A DNA stretch of 64,000 bases from Odiellus spinosus (GCA_963920705.1 CAWUCO010000235.1:62001-126000), one strand, 5' to 3'; positions 45,800 to 57,954 are shown, numbered from the stretch's first letter. A program made the numbers and translations. Notes: a model not told the origin generated them from the sequence alone.

Positions 45800-46178
45800 T
45801 TTATCGATTCTTTATTGTTTAAATATGCCTCCTAATACACGAGTGGAAAAACTTACGAACAAATACTAAACTAGAAATAAATTTAAAACTTACCCGGAAA
45901 TAGGCTTAGCAAGATTCGTAGAGATCATGATTTCCGCGCGACCAATCGAACGCGATTGAAAGTCTCGTGGAGATCTCGCGTGAACGACGGGTCTTCGCTC
46001 ATTGGTCGCTAGACCTTACACGAAGGCAATTCAGGATCTCCAAGAATCCCGCTTAGCCTATTTTGATGTCAAGTTTTAAATTTATTTCTAGTTTATTAAA
46101 TTGTCTTGTAACCTTTTTATTGGTGGATTAGGCCTATTTAAACGATAAGGTATAGATAAAAAATCACTTTTATTAGGT
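45800..46178. mobile_element. family B fold-back MITE, copy 2
   Basis: Inverted ends TCTTTATTGTTTAAATATGC and GGCCTATTTAAACGATAAGG. Shared centre with AGATCTCGCGTGAACGACGGG and TTTTAAATTTATTTCTAGTTT. Directly abutted at the right by GATTAAACCGGATAATTACG then CCTCATCTGAAGAGGGTATTA (46186-46228), the right end of the family C MITE seen complete at 61967. It may therefore have landed in, or beside, a family C copy. Confidence 0.65.
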
Positions 46179-46379
46179 TAAATCCGATTAAACCGGATAA
46201 TTACGCCTCATCTGAAGAGGGTATTACGATCACTAGCGTTTTTTCTCTCCTTACATTTACTCCATGATATTAGATTACACTTCTTTGTTTGTTTTGTTTA
46301 GAAATGGATTGAATAGGTTTGAAAACTCTTTATTTCACAAACAAATTATCTGTCTAGTGAATTAACTTAATGATATTAT

Positions 46380-46670
46380 CAAGAAGGATCAGACAAGGAG
46401 AGGAAATGTGGGGACGGCGCAGTTCCTACTGCGTCGGCCTAAACTCCCACTCTGGGAGAACGGGGTAGAGATGTTTCGTGGTAAAATGTTGTCACGTGGG
46501 TAAAACGGATCCTTTATCAGCTTCGTAGTAGCCAACGACGCTAGTGACCACGTGACAACAGTTTACCTCGAGAATTTCCTATCCCCCTTTCCACCCGAGT
46601 GGAAGGTTGGCTCTTCTCTCTCTATAACTCAACGCAGCCCTACTTTTCTTCTCCTTGTCTGATCCTTCTT
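46380..46670. mobile_element. palindromic hAT-like MITE with 8-bp target duplication
   Basis: Ends CAAGAAGGATCAGACAAGGAG and CTCCTTGTCTGATCCTTCTT, flanked on both sides by GATATTAT (46372-46379 and 46671-46678). An internal inverted pair is TGTTGTCACGTGG against CCACGTGACAACA. Non-coding, about 291 bp. Confidence 0.85.
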
Positions 46671-46679
46671 GATATTATG

Positions 46680-47479
46680 ATTTTAAAACAAATTTCCCGA
46701 GAAGATTACTAAGCCTATAAAGCACCTTTTTTCCTATATAATCTCGCTCGTAAAAAGATCAAAAGCTTATTTTTCCTTTAGAGAACTCATGAAAATTAAT
46801 TTGTTTTCCGCAGAAAATTCTCCGGTAAATCTTGTTACATTTGGTCTAAATTTGCAGTTGTCATCGAGCCTTATATAGAAAGTGTTACGTTTTTCTTAGA
46901 CTTGTCCTTTAACTCGTAGGGGCGCGGCAAACACGAGACCCCGAATTAAATTTAAGTAAATAGAACAACAGCGCGAACGACGACCGAAAGCGGCCCGTTT
47001 AAAATAATAGCCTCGTTATTAATTTCAGAAACCCCTAGACTATTTATTCTAGGCTGCAAAACGCTCGCCAATGATTGGGAGAGGAAGGCGAGGAATAATT
47101 AAAGCCGATTTTAAAACGAATAAACGTGTCGGAATTATAAAGATATTATTGTTTTAACCAAAAGCTCGCCCGTGTTAACAAAATTATATAAACTCGCTCC
47201 CGGCTTTTCGATTACGAGTTGCGGGCTAATTGTGGCTTTTAATCATTCGGCGAGGTTTCAAACAATTGCCTTCGAAATATTTAATAGATAGAAATGACCA
47301 TGTTAATTGCATTTTCTATTGGATTTTGTAACGTCGAATATCTCCACAAACGAAAAAATTTACCGTTTTATAAAATGCTCAAATAACCGTCTCACGCACT
47401 TTGTTGACAACCGTCCAGGCTTTAATTTATAGACATTCCTGTATTTTACTGTCACCACTTCATCATGAATATTTTTAAC
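46680..47479. other. no gene recognised; presumed intron of the PRDM-domain gene or upstream region
   Basis: Contains several TAATTA/TTAATT homeodomain-type motifs around 47010-47240, not interpretable alone. Confidence 0.3.
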
Positions 47480-49150
47480 AGTGACCGCTTCTAATTTCTT
47501 TGCATTCGCGCTCTTCTAATTTGTCAAGTAACACCCTCTAATTTATTTGAAGTAACCCTTCTAATTTCTTTACCATCGTTACTGCATTTTATCGCAGATT
47601 CTCCATCTATATTAAAAACCATACCACACTTGTTTCAACAGTTATTTCCCTCTTATTTATTTGCAGACGTTCCAGTATTATATTGATTATAGTTCCTTTT
47701 ATTTATTTTTTACAGACATTCGATCTCCTCATGAATTTTCTCCTCTTGTTTCTTACTCACCACCCTCTGCAATTTCTTACGCACCACCCTCTGCAATTTC
47801 TTACGCACCACCCTCTGCAATTTCTTACGCACCACCCTCTGCAATTTCTTACGCACCACCCTCTGCAATTTCTTACGCACCACCCTCTGCAATTTCTTAC
47901 GCACCACCCTCTGCAATTTCTTACGCACCACCCTCTGCAATTTCTTACGCACCACCCTCTGCAATTTCTTACGCACCACCCTCTGCAATTTCTTACGCAC
48001 CACCCTCTGCAATTTCTTACGCACCACCCTCTGCAATTTCTTACGCACCACCCTCTGCAATTTCTTACGCACCACCCTCTGCAATTTCTTACGCACCACC
48101 CTCTGCAATTTCTTACGCACCACCCTCTGCAATTTCTTACGCACCACCCTCTGCAATTTCTTACGCACCACCCTCTGCAATTTCTTACGCACCACCCTCT
48201 GCAATTTCTTACGCACCACCCTCTGCAATTTCTTACGCACCACCCTCTGCAATTTCTTACGCACCACCCTCTGCAATTTCTTACGCACCACCCTCTGCAA
48301 TTTCTTACGCACCACCCTCTGCAATTTCTTACGCACCACCCTCTGCAATTTCTTACGCACCACCCTCTGCAATTTCTTACGCACCACCCTCTGCAATTTC
48401 TTACGCACCAACCTCTGCAATTTCTTACGCACCACCCTCTGCAATTTCTTACGCACCACCCTCTGCAATTTATTACGCACCACCCTCTGCAATTTCTTAC
48501 GCACCACCCTCTGCAATTTCTTACGCACCACCCTCTGCAATTTCTTACGCACCACCCTCTGCAATTTCTTACGCACCACCCTCTGCAATTTCTTACGCAC
48601 CAACCTCTGCAATTTCTTACGCACCACCCTCTGCAATTTCTTACGCACCACCCTCTGCAATTTATTACGCACCACCCTCTGCAATTTCTTACGCACCACC
48701 CTCAGCAATTTCTTACGCACCACCCTCTGCAATTTCTTACGCACCACCCTCTGCAATTTCTTACGCACCACCCTCTGCAATTTCTTACGCACCACCCTCT
48801 GTACTTTCTTACGCACCACCCTCTGTACTTTCTTACGCACCACCCTCTGTACTTTCTTACGCACCACCCTCTGTACTTTCTTACGCACCACCCTCTGTAC
48901 TTTCTTACGCACCACCCTCTGTACTTTCTTACGCACCATCCTCTGCAATTTATTACGCACCATCCTCTAACTTCTTTCAGAAGTCCGCTTCATTTTACAG
49001 TCATCATCATCTAATTTATTTACAGTAAGCAAATAGAAAACTCGTAGGTTCATCCCATCTAATTTCTTAACACTCATTACGGTCCTCTTTGAATTTCTTA
49101 ACGGTCGCCCCCCTCTTAATATCTTTGCAGTCGTCCATTCTAATTTCATA
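47480..49150. repeat. 24-bp minisatellite with diverged edges
   Basis: Core 47745-48965: about 50 copies of the 24-bp unit containing CACCACCCTCTGCAATTTC and TTACG, nearly perfect, changing to a CTCTGTACTTTC variant over the last seven copies. Edges at 47480-47740 and 48966-49150 hold single diverged relatives such as CCTCTAATTTATTTGAAGTA and CATCTAATTTCTTAACACTC. The array is open in two plus frames and one minus frame because the unit is 24 bp. It lies immediately before the splice acceptor of the PR-domain exon, so it is most likely intronic. Confidence 0.93.
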
Positions 49151-49169
49151 ATTCATTTATTCTGAACAG

Positions 49170-49524
49170 ATTCGTCATTGTTTCGGAAGCTACGACGAAA
49201 TCCAGGAACTAAGTAAATGGAAATATCGTCAATGCAATTGGGTTCGTTTTCTCCGCTACTCTTCGGTGTTCAGCGGCGACGTCAACGTATTGGGGACGCT
49301 AGTCAAAGGGGAGCCGGTCTACGAAACAATTAGACCCGTTTTACCCGATACGGAACTGGTGGCCTATTTCGAAGACCCGGAAGCTATCCTAAGGAATCGA
49401 GGGACCCCGGGTTCCAGCGGCGGGGAAGCCGGCTGCTTCGAATGGAGCACCGGAGCCGAATGGATCCGGAATCGACATTTCGTCATATCACAATACAGAC
49501 ATACCATGGGTATAATTCTAGAAG
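49170..49524 (+). CDS. internal exon encoding a PR/SET domain (PRDM family)
   Basis: The exon runs from acceptor TTCTGAACAG|ATTCGTCAT to donor CTAGAAG|GTGAGCTC, 355 nt, with an open frame of 118 codons plus one base. The frame reads RHCFGSYDEIQELSKWKYRQ, then CNWVRFLRYSSV and YETIRPVLPDTELVAYF. The CNW(V/M)RF..R..GDVNV..Y.TIRP..P.TEL..YF pattern is that of a PR domain, the SET-like domain of PRDM transcription factors, which usually precedes C2H2 zinc fingers. After the domain comes FEDPEAILRNR and a Gly/Ser-rich segment. I cannot assign which PRDM. No zinc-finger exon is recognisable in the remaining window, so the gene is represented by this exon only and extends beyond what I can see. A start at 49266 would need a GTG and is not likely. 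Confidence 0.65.
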
Positions 49525-49942
49525 GTGAGCTCAACTTTTCAATTCTTTCTCGCGACAATTCGTGGAGAATGATCTTACCACGTACGTTAATGGGAGTATG
49601 AACGCGCGCGGCAGTGTTATTGAGTAGCATTTTTGGAAATTTCGTTATAAAACGATTCAAATTATATATGGCATAGGTAAAAATACATATTTTATAATCG
49701 CCATTTTCGAATTTTTAAAAGAAAAATTCCTCGCAATTTACCAACGTCATTGCACTATGGTCGCGTGATTGCACTATTGTAGAGCCTACAGTTAATTCTC
49801 GTGCGTTCTGGCACGAGTGATAAGGTCACTTTTTCGTAAAAATACTTAATCTAGAAAGTCAACTATCTTTCGTACGAAAATTATTGTTAATTACGTTGCA
49901 GAAATGAACTACGTCATATATTCATTTTTAAATAATAAAGGG
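49525..49942. other. intron following the PR-domain exon
   Basis: AT-rich, no further exon recognised. Confidence 0.35.
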
Positions 49943-50354
49943 TGAATGCAACCTAACAACAAGTGATTTTTAATTGTTTCCTTATCGTTTAAATATGTCT
50001 AGTTCATCAGTAAAAATATTTACAAACAAATATTAAACTAGAAATAAATTTAAAACTTAAATAGGCTTAGCTGGATACACGGATATCCTGTTTTCGTCGC
50101 GTATAAGGGCTATAGCGACCAATGAGCAAAGGCCCGTCGTTAAGGCGAGATCTCTACGAGACTTCCAATAACATTTGATTGTTCGCTAGTTCTTATATGG
50201 GGAGTTAAAGATATCTCCACGAAACCAGCTGAGCCTATTTTGTTGTTTAATATTTGGTAGTTATTTTTATTTTTATTTTTTTATTTTTACTGTTGGACTA
50301 GGCTTATTTAAACGTTAAGGAATCGATAAAAAATTCACTTGTTAGGTTACATTC
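49943..50354. mobile_element. family B fold-back MITE, copy 3 (uninterrupted reference copy)
   Basis: Left GAATGCAACCTAACAACAAG then TGATTTTTAATTG..CCTTATCGTTTAAATA. The right end is the inverse, ending CTTGTTAGGTTACATTC. The centre has GCAAAGGCCCGTCGTTAAGG then CGAGATCTCTACGAGAC, which is the empty-site form of the MITE insertion seen in copy 4. Confidence 0.8.
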
Positions 50355-53300
50355 TCATTTTAACTTGAAACGCGTAACTGAATAAAAAACTATTCAGGAA
50401 AAACGCAAAATAATTGAAAATGCGGTGAAAAAATTAAAAAGGGATTATAAACCCTGGAGGCCAATATTCGTGAATTCGAAAGAAAATTTATCTTTTTTTA
50501 AAAACGGCATATCGTAGAGAAAAAAACATCCAGATAAATGAAGAAAGTGTCAACCCTCCACAAAAAACCTCTTGCGAATAAGAAAAAAATTAAAATTTAA
50601 ATTTGACAGATTTTTAAATGAGAAAACTGAAAAGTGAAATCTTGGGTTTTTGGTTTTTTTTTTTCGAGAAATATAAAAATAAAATATGTCGGAAAAGGCA
50701 ACCTAACTCTTAAAAAAATATATTCCCAAAATCCAAGCTTAAAATTTGAACGACTTTAGACGATATTAAAACCTTTTCTTAAATTCAAAAGTCAAAGCGA
50801 ATTTTGTTTGAAGCGGGAAACGAAAAAAAAAAAAAAAAAAAAAAAAAGAATAATAATAATAATAATTTGAGAAAGTATAGGAAATGGGGGGAAAAGGCAG
50901 CTCTTTCCGAGATTACTTTAGTACTCAAAAATCTCTCTTCGGAATTCTTGAATAAGCACGCGAACGTTTTATTTGCAAAAAGGAAAAAAGAAATGGAAAA
51001 ATTGCGCTACCGGCACGGAAAAAAAGGAGTTTTAATTTTTCATTTCTATTTCTCTATCAGTCGTTTCATTTCTCGTCGATAAAATGATAATATGGATTTT
51101 TTTTTTCTTTTTCTTTTACTTAAAACCTTTAGTATAAATAAAATAAAAATAAAGTTGCGGATCATTTTAGGCTTAGCGCTAAATTCGGGAGGCTTACCGA
51201 GAAACGAAAATATTGGGGGAATTAAGACGAGGAATGAAAGATTGTTTTGTTATAAGTCGGCGATACCATATAGTAGCTACGTGATGCCATAGAAGATTTA
51301 GAAAAAAATTAGATGCTTCGTAATATAGCTGTCCTACTACAAACTGGGTATATTCAACTTCCGCAGATCAGTGCCACGTGACTGGGCGTGTCATATTTTC
51401 CTTTTAGCAAACGGAAAGTCTATACAAAGTCTGTTCTATTTACAGCTCGGTCATTTGGCGCCAATAAGAGAGTTACCGGAAGTTAAGTTACCCCAGTTTG
51501 AGCTCGACAAGCCCCGTCCCCTGAAAATTGTACAGGCAAGGCTGAAGCTTCTATACCATTTACCAGATTTTAGCTCTTATAGCTAGGGATGACTTGTCCT
51601 TTTAGGGAGAGCTAAATCTAATTCACAACTAAATGAGAGAGAAAGAACCATCAAGATGGATGATAAACGTATTACATAGAGCTACGGGAGTGTCCAAGCG
51701 TTCAATCGCGTCGCGATTTCGGTCTATATTCAAGGGAGGAAAAACGTAGTAGTATCCAGAACCGAGCTACAAAATAGTTCGCGGAGAGAAGAGAGATAGT
51801 TTTCTTCGCTCCGCGTATGTTTCATACTCGAGATATTCCCGGGGAAGGATTTCTCCATCGAAGGGGATTTTTATTGAATGACAACATCACGCGCATGTCT
51901 TGAGATGAAGATGTTTTCCTCTATAGTTTGTTTATTTTTGGTAATGGCCTCTCTACGCGAAACTGTCAGTCGTCCAACCCTTTATCGTATTCCTCCACGC
52001 GGGCGAGAGCGAAAGAAAAAGGTTTAAAAATATTGCTCGAGAAAGACATCGCGTCTTTCTTACTATGGACGCGCGGGCGTTCGAGAATGGGTCCCGTCTC
52101 GACCGTGTCTCTTCTCCTCTTGGGTTTCTATACGGAGATCCTCGGTCGTTTTCGGTATCGTAATTACTTTCCAAATTTCCTGTCAACTCGAAAGCTAAGA
52201 CCGAGCTAGATTATAAATGAGACGCGCGACCCGGGCCTAGTCGAAAACGACGACCGTTTATTTTAATAAAAACGACATCTATCTAAAGGGACGTTTCCGA
52301 GCTTCTCTCCTTCTAACTTTACAGCGCTCTTAATTTTCCGCGTGTTCCTTTTCCTTCTCAAAGTTTACACGCGGCCCAAAATATATATTCAACCCGTTTT
52401 TATTCCTTATAATACATTTAGCCTTTCGAGAACATAAATAAAAACGAATATCGAAGTATATTATGTACATCGATTTTGTTTGTAATTACTTCTAAAAATT
52501 GATATCGCGATTAACTCATCGATTGACGAAACATCGTGCTTTTCAAACGAATTAATAAGCGCATCAGGCGTATCTTGAGGCAATCGTGGAGTTTTTAAAA
52601 TTGTATACGCGTTGAGATTCCTCCCGATTTTTAAACTAGTTTTGGTCCGTATAGCGCCCTTATATAAAGAAAGATAATTTGTTCGGTTCCGCACGTAATC
52701 GGCCTTCGCCTTTCGAAACTCTAACGCGATAAAAAAAAAAGGATAATCCGTTGGAGCTCCGCTGGGAAAAGAATAAAAAGAAGAAAAACGAAGCAAATGG
52801 GCCCTAATGATCGATGATAAATAATCCCAACAAGCTTCTCCTTTTCTTCATCCCTATAGCTTCTTCCTCTTTTGAAAAATTTCTCTTTATCCACGTCATA
52901 CCCCGGCCGAGCATCAATTCGAACGTGATGACCGTCGCCGAGAGGCTTTATACGATCAAAAAGAAACTCGACCGATAAGAGAAAATCTCGGATCCTACAG
53001 AAACGATACGTTTGACCCCCGACGACCGAAAGAATAATAATCGAGCAAATACTCCCTTTTCTTTCTCTCTTCTCGATGCGAATGATGGAAACCTCGGACT
53101 TGTACTTATATTTATATATATATAACAAATCTATCATTGTTTCGTCAAAAATCTATTTTTGTATTACATTTTATATTTATCAACGAATCAAGGTCGAACT
53201 GAAGTCGAAGAAAGATTGCGCATCATATTGCATTCTCCTTTACAGAATAAAGCGAAATGAAGCTAAAAAACGTGTTGTTTTTAATCGTTTTCGTGCGGCA

Positions 53301-53819
53301 AAAAATATGCAAATACATAATCTGCCCGAAGAATACCCCCTCTTAAAGACAAATGATATAGACAGTCAATAACAATACATTTCGATGAAATGATCTCTCC
53401 CCGGAATTATCTCGAGTCTGAGGGCTTGCGGTATAATGTAGGCAGAGCGAAGAAAAACTATCTCTCTTCGCGTCTGGATATTATCACGTTGTTCGGGGGA
53501 TGTAAGAAATTTTACGAACTATTTTTATCTCCTCACAGAGGCCGTTTCTAATCGGTGCGCAGGCCTCGTCCTAGATGTTATGTTCTCTTATTTATTTTTC
53601 GTAGAGCTTATACCTAACCCGAGAGGATAACATTGATTACATCATTTTGATAATACTAAATACGAATTCAGTATACGAAGCGACCAGTCGTGGTAGTGAT
53701 TTTTAACTTGGACCAACATCTGATTGGCTCGTGAAACATATGGTTAATTTGTATTGATTTTAACGAAAGGAGTTCGACCCGCAATCCTCGAATGGTCACA
53801 TAAGATACTTTCCTGGACT
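50355..53819. other. no gene recognised
   Basis: Poly-A/AAT microsatellite at 50823-50867. Several open frames of 60-140 codons (51371-51586, 51928-52209, 52721-53137) without recognisable domains or matching splice sites. CpG-rich patch at 51960-52260. If the PRDM gene continues to the right, this is intron. Confidence 0.35.
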
Positions 53820-54112
53820 TTCTAAGGTTTTCCCTGGACATTTCTTAATTATTTCCAGAAGGAATTCTAGTGATTTTTTCACGAATTTATTCATACAGGC
53901 GAGCTCTTCGCAATTCCCACCAATCATAAACAGTTTCTTGACATGCACCGGAATATTAAATTTCTCTGACCATTTGGACTCATTTTCAAATTCCCTGTCC
54001 TTTTGGGGTAATTTTCAACTCCCTGACCTTTCGAGCTAATTTCCAAATTCCCTGACCTTTCGAGCTAATTTCCAAATTCCCTGTCTTTTCCAGGTTTTCC
54101 ATATGAACCCTG
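53820..54112. repeat. CCCTGAC-family repeat tract, second copy
   Basis: TTTTCCCTGGAC, AATCATAAACAGTTTCTTGA and four AAATTCCCTGWCCTTT units, collinear with 8395-8785. Ends TTTTCCATATGAACCCTGGCA. Probably a truncated hAT-like element. Confidence 0.6.
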
Positions 54113-55099
54113 GCATGGTACAAAAAACTCTCGTCATATAATATACTAAAAAAACTTGTTGGAAAATGAGCGAGTAGGTCAGACGTACACGATTAAAAAT
54201 AAACCATGGACTAGCTCCTTACGCGGAGTACCTTGTAGGTTTTTTTTACAAATAACTCCTTATTTCGCGGCTGGATTAACATCAGGATTAATGTCGCGAT
54301 TTGAGGGTACCCAAACTGTAATTATCTTTCTCCTACAATATCTTCATTCGGCCTTGTATCGTGAGCAATTACGAAGGGGCTCCTTACGGTCGGCGCGACC
54401 GCGCCCTTGACTCTTTTGTCAACCCCTGCATGACGACGACCGTGTCGTTTCAGGATCTAGTTTGTTTTGACACGCGATATTAAAAATACAAAGGGAAAGG
54501 TTGTACTGGGAGGGGAAATTAGGGTGGGCTATTGCCCCCTCAGTCTTATATTTATATTACGAAACGATAAGGACTATTACCGCGCTCGCTTTTATAACAA
54601 TGGTTATCTAAGTTGGAAGGGGATTGCAAGGGGGGATTTAAAGGGCACGCTTCGCGAACAATGTCTACGGATTCTAAGTATATATTAACAATAAACAACC
54701 TTTAACCTCGCGATTCTTCTAAAGCTCCCAGAAATCAAAATAGATTATTCAAGGAAAGATGAAACAAAACTTTATACGCGCATTGAATTATAAATAATAA
54801 TAATAAAAATTAGTTTCGCTATGCAATAAAAACCCATATTACAAAGGACAGGGGCGGATTAATATGGGAAACCCCCTATAACGATTTTGATTAAATTTTG
54901 AACAGACAATCTATATATCAAGGTAAAAAACCGTGCAAAGTTTTAAACAATTGTAACGTGTCGTTACCATCGTATTTTCAATGGTACATTGACACCTCTA
55001 GCAATCAAGAGATGATTCTTCCTGCGCACGTGTTAACCGCGTTATAAGGAAGAAGATGGCGTAGATTTGTCAAATTCTTTAGGCGCGTTTTCCACGAAT
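54113..55099. other. no gene recognised
   Basis: Open frames at 54156-54410 and 54467-54688 lack recognisable content. Confidence 0.35.
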
Positions 55100-55291
55100 C
55101 GCTATTGTTAGTGATATTTTTTATAGATTCGTTTAAAACGCCTAATCCACATGTAAAAATTTTTACAAACAAATATTAAACTATAGAATAAATTAAAACT
55201 TACGAGGGAAACTAGAATTAAGTTTAAAAACTCAACTGGATTCATGAAGATCCTGAATTTCTTCGCATTGAAAGCAAAGGCCCGTCGTTAA

Positions 55292-55437
55292 AGGCCTAGG
55301 ATTTCTTCTGCCTGTAAGCTGCCTGTTTCACTGGAAGTGGGCTAACCCTCTGAGCTTACCCTTTGGGTACCAAGGCAAGAGAAAGCTTCTAGGGTGAGTC
55401 TGTTTCCAGGGTGACAGGCAGAAGTAATCCTAGGCCT
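55292..55437. mobile_element. 146-bp MITE with TTAA target duplication (piggyBac-like)
   Basis: Ends AGGCCTAGGATTTCTTCTGC and GCAGAAGTAATCCTAGGCCT, about 25 bp with one mismatch. TTAA stands on both sides (55288-55291 and 55438-55441). The host element without insertion reads CCCGTCGTTAAGGCGAG (copy 3 near 50136), so the single TTAA has become two. TTAA duplication is diagnostic of piggyBac-type transposition. Confidence 0.9.
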
Positions 55438-55463
55438 TTAAGGCGAGATCTCTTACAAGAAGA

Positions 55464-55980
55464 CTACCCGAGGTGTTTATCGCCAATCTTGTCCAGAGTC
55501 TGCCATAATGTATATCTATATACGATATTAAAATCCCCATAAGGAGACGACGCACTACCCATTAGTTTGGCCATAGCAACCGAAAATGTATTTGGCCATT
55601 AAGCACCTTCGTCGAAAAAACAAAATTTCTTTTCCCTATTTTTCCCAAAAGTGGTACTAATTTTAGCCCAACAAAGTTCCAATTTACCCAAACTTGATCA
55701 ATTTTACCTAGATATGAACCACATTACCCATTTGACAATTTCAAACCAATTTGAAAATTTGAAAAGATTTCATAGGTACCCCACCCCCCCTGTGAAACCG
55801 AGAAAATCCCATGCTTTTTTTCAATGGAGATTTTTTCGATTGAAATGGCCAAAAATGTTTTCGGTTGCCATGGCCAAACTAATGGGCAGTGCGTAGTCTT
55901 CTTTTGGGGATTTTCATATCTTATATAGGTATACATTATAGCACACTTTGAACAAAATCGGCGATAAACGCCTCGGGTAG
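55464..55980. mobile_element. 517-bp MITE with about 130-bp inverted arms
   Basis: Ends CTACCCGAGGTGTTTATCGCC and GGCGATAAACGCCTCGGGTAG. Arms extend through ACCCATTAGTTTGGCCATAG..AACCGAAAATG against CATTTTCGGTTGCCATGGCC-type sequence. The centre has a C-rich run near 55790. The open frame at 55651-55896 is non-coding by context. Target duplication not resolved. Confidence 0.8.
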
Positions 55981-56149
55981 TATCCTTGTTAGAGTCTACT
56001 AATAATGGATCGCTGACCTACAATGCGAATAAATTAAGGATTCCCAAGAATCCAGCTGAGTTTTAAACTTAATTCTAGTGTAATATATGTTTGTAAATCA
56101 CTAGTGGATTAGGCCTTTTTAAACGATAATGAATCCATATATAAAAAAA

Positions 56150-56445
56150 AAAGAACTTGTGGGTTTGACATCTTGTTCTAATGTTGCTAACGAAATCACG
56201 TGACGTTAAGGTTATACAGGGCAGTTATTTCCGTTTTCATAAAACACTAGGGGTCAGGCGACTCAGAAGTCACTCGGGAGAAACCCGACCTTGAGATCCA
56301 ACACGGATTTAGAAAAATAAGCTTAAGAAATGCTCGGTGCTCACGAGCGCTATGAGCTTTACAAGCTATGACGTAGCTGATGACGTCGACGGCAATATTC
56401 CCTACGTAATCTCCTATTCTTTTGGTATAGCAACTATTACTTGAA
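56150..56445. repeat. family A internal fragment
   Basis: Collinear with 35787-36080 of the complete family A element: AAGAACTTGTGGG, AATGCTCGGTGCTCACGAGC, TATGAGCTTTACAAGCTATG and GATGACGTCGACGGCAATAT, with scattered substitutions. No terminal repeats here. Confidence 0.75.
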
Positions 56446-56960
56446 GCGCGAACACTAGCTGATACGCGGTAAACAGATACCCATGTACTTCTTAACAACA
56501 GTCACAGGTTGAATGCAAAATCTCCCGCAGTGTACTAAGGTGCACTCGTAGAAGTAAAAGTAGTACCTAACACGTTTACAGAAATGTATATAGTCTGGTA
56601 TACGCGCGTTAAGAAGTATGCTCCCGCAGCCAGAAAGACATTTGACGCGAAGAAGCCCCGGGCCAGGGCGTCGCCCGCATCTTTTCTTACGCGTGTATTA
56701 AAGAGGCAAAGTTCCCTCACTTTCTGGAGTTTTCTTTTTATATTTAATAGAGATCCCCCTTAGATTGGCCCTCCCTAGAAATCAAACTTCCAATTTCTTC
56801 TTAAAGTAACTCTGTCGCCATTTTTATCCAAACTATTTGGATTAGAATATTATTAAATAAAAATAATTTTCAGTTTAGGCCTATTAAATAAAGGTTACAC
56901 GAGAGAGCTTGTGGACCTATTCAATTCTTTTAGAGGTTAGGGTTTGAACTAAATAATCTA
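56446..56960. other. no gene recognised
   Basis: GC-richer patch 56600-56720 reads open on minus (56535-56720) without recognisable content. Confidence 0.35.
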
Positions 56961-56964
56961 CAAA

Positions 56965-57220
56965 TATTTACATAATCAGTTAATTGAGCCACAAATATTT
57001 GGATAATCAGTTAATTGAGCCACAAATATTTGGATAATCAGTTAATTGAGCCACAAATATTTGGATAATCAGTTAATTGAGCCACAAATATTTGAATAAT
57101 CAGTTAATTGAGCCACAAATATTTGGATAATCAGTTAATTGAGCCACAAATATTTGAATAATCAGTTAATTGAGCCACAAATATTTGGATAATCAGTTAA
57201 TTCAACCGCAAATATTTCGA
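56965..57220. repeat. 31-bp minisatellite, about eight copies
   Basis: Unit contains GGATAATCAGTTAATTGAGC followed by CACAAATATTT. Copies are almost identical, with the last two diverging (TTAATTCAACCGCAAATATT). Confidence 0.92.
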
Positions 57221-57954
57221 TTACATTGATTTTATCATAGAATCCCCGTGGATAATCTTACATTTTGAATAAAGATAAAATGTTTTTCTCAACCATGAAG
57301 TAACAGTCTCGTAAATTAATTCATTAATATTATAAGTTAATCATCAAGGTCAATAAATTCCGTGTAAAGGATAATAAGGATTATGTTTTGAGGTTTTTTC
57401 CCGCTATTAATACTTCACCTCGAACACGGAAGGTTTACAGGGAAACACCGAGGTAGGCTTCGCTTAGGATTTAATGTTTTTTAACGTAAAAACGTACAAA
57501 CAACTTTTTTCAAATTATCGTTATTTGTCATTAGGAACTTTTGCTCATTAATTATTATTTCGTTATTGAAATAATAATAATTTGAAAGTTTTTACTTAAA
57601 AAACAAAACCAACTTATAGATTGTCTTCCTTCGCAAAATCTCAATGCCGCCTATGGACAGTCAGTCAAAGACATAGTTCGTTTTATTGTTTTTTCCCTTT
57701 GTGCACTCGTTACTCCGTTACTTCCCATTTTTTGTACATTCGTTAAGGTATTATTATTGTTTATATGTTGCGTTGCCCCCATGTCTTGTCCAACCTCCCC
57801 GTGCACTACAAACCAGTAAGGCTTCTTGTACGTTCCATTACCTAAATAAATAAATTAAACGCTGCATTTGACTGTACATACATTTTGGCTTTTGGCGAAA
57901 TGTCTATGAATTCGTTTATAAATTTTTGTCTTAATCTTTAGAAATTGAAGAAAT
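57221..57954. other. no gene recognised
   Basis: AT-rich, no supported gene or element. Confidence 0.35.

Larger units (their letters stand above)
55100..56145. mobile_element. family B fold-back MITE, copy 4, split by two other MITEs
   Basis: Left half AGATTCGTTTAAAACGCCTA..AAACAAATATTAAACTATAG and right half GATTAGGCCTTTTTAAACGA..ACTTAATTCTAGTGTAATAT match the ends of copy 3. The body is interrupted by a TTAA MITE (55292-55437) and a long-armed palindromic MITE (55464-55980). Confidence 0.75.

Noticed and set aside
47661..49028. 455-codon SYAPPSAI repeat protein and its overlapping plus and minus frames
   Set aside because: Open in several frames only because the unit is 24 bp. Lies in intron-like position before the PR-domain exon.
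51928..53137. Several 90-140-codon frames in a GC-richer area
   Set aside because: No domain, no consistent splice sites, both strands open in the same place.
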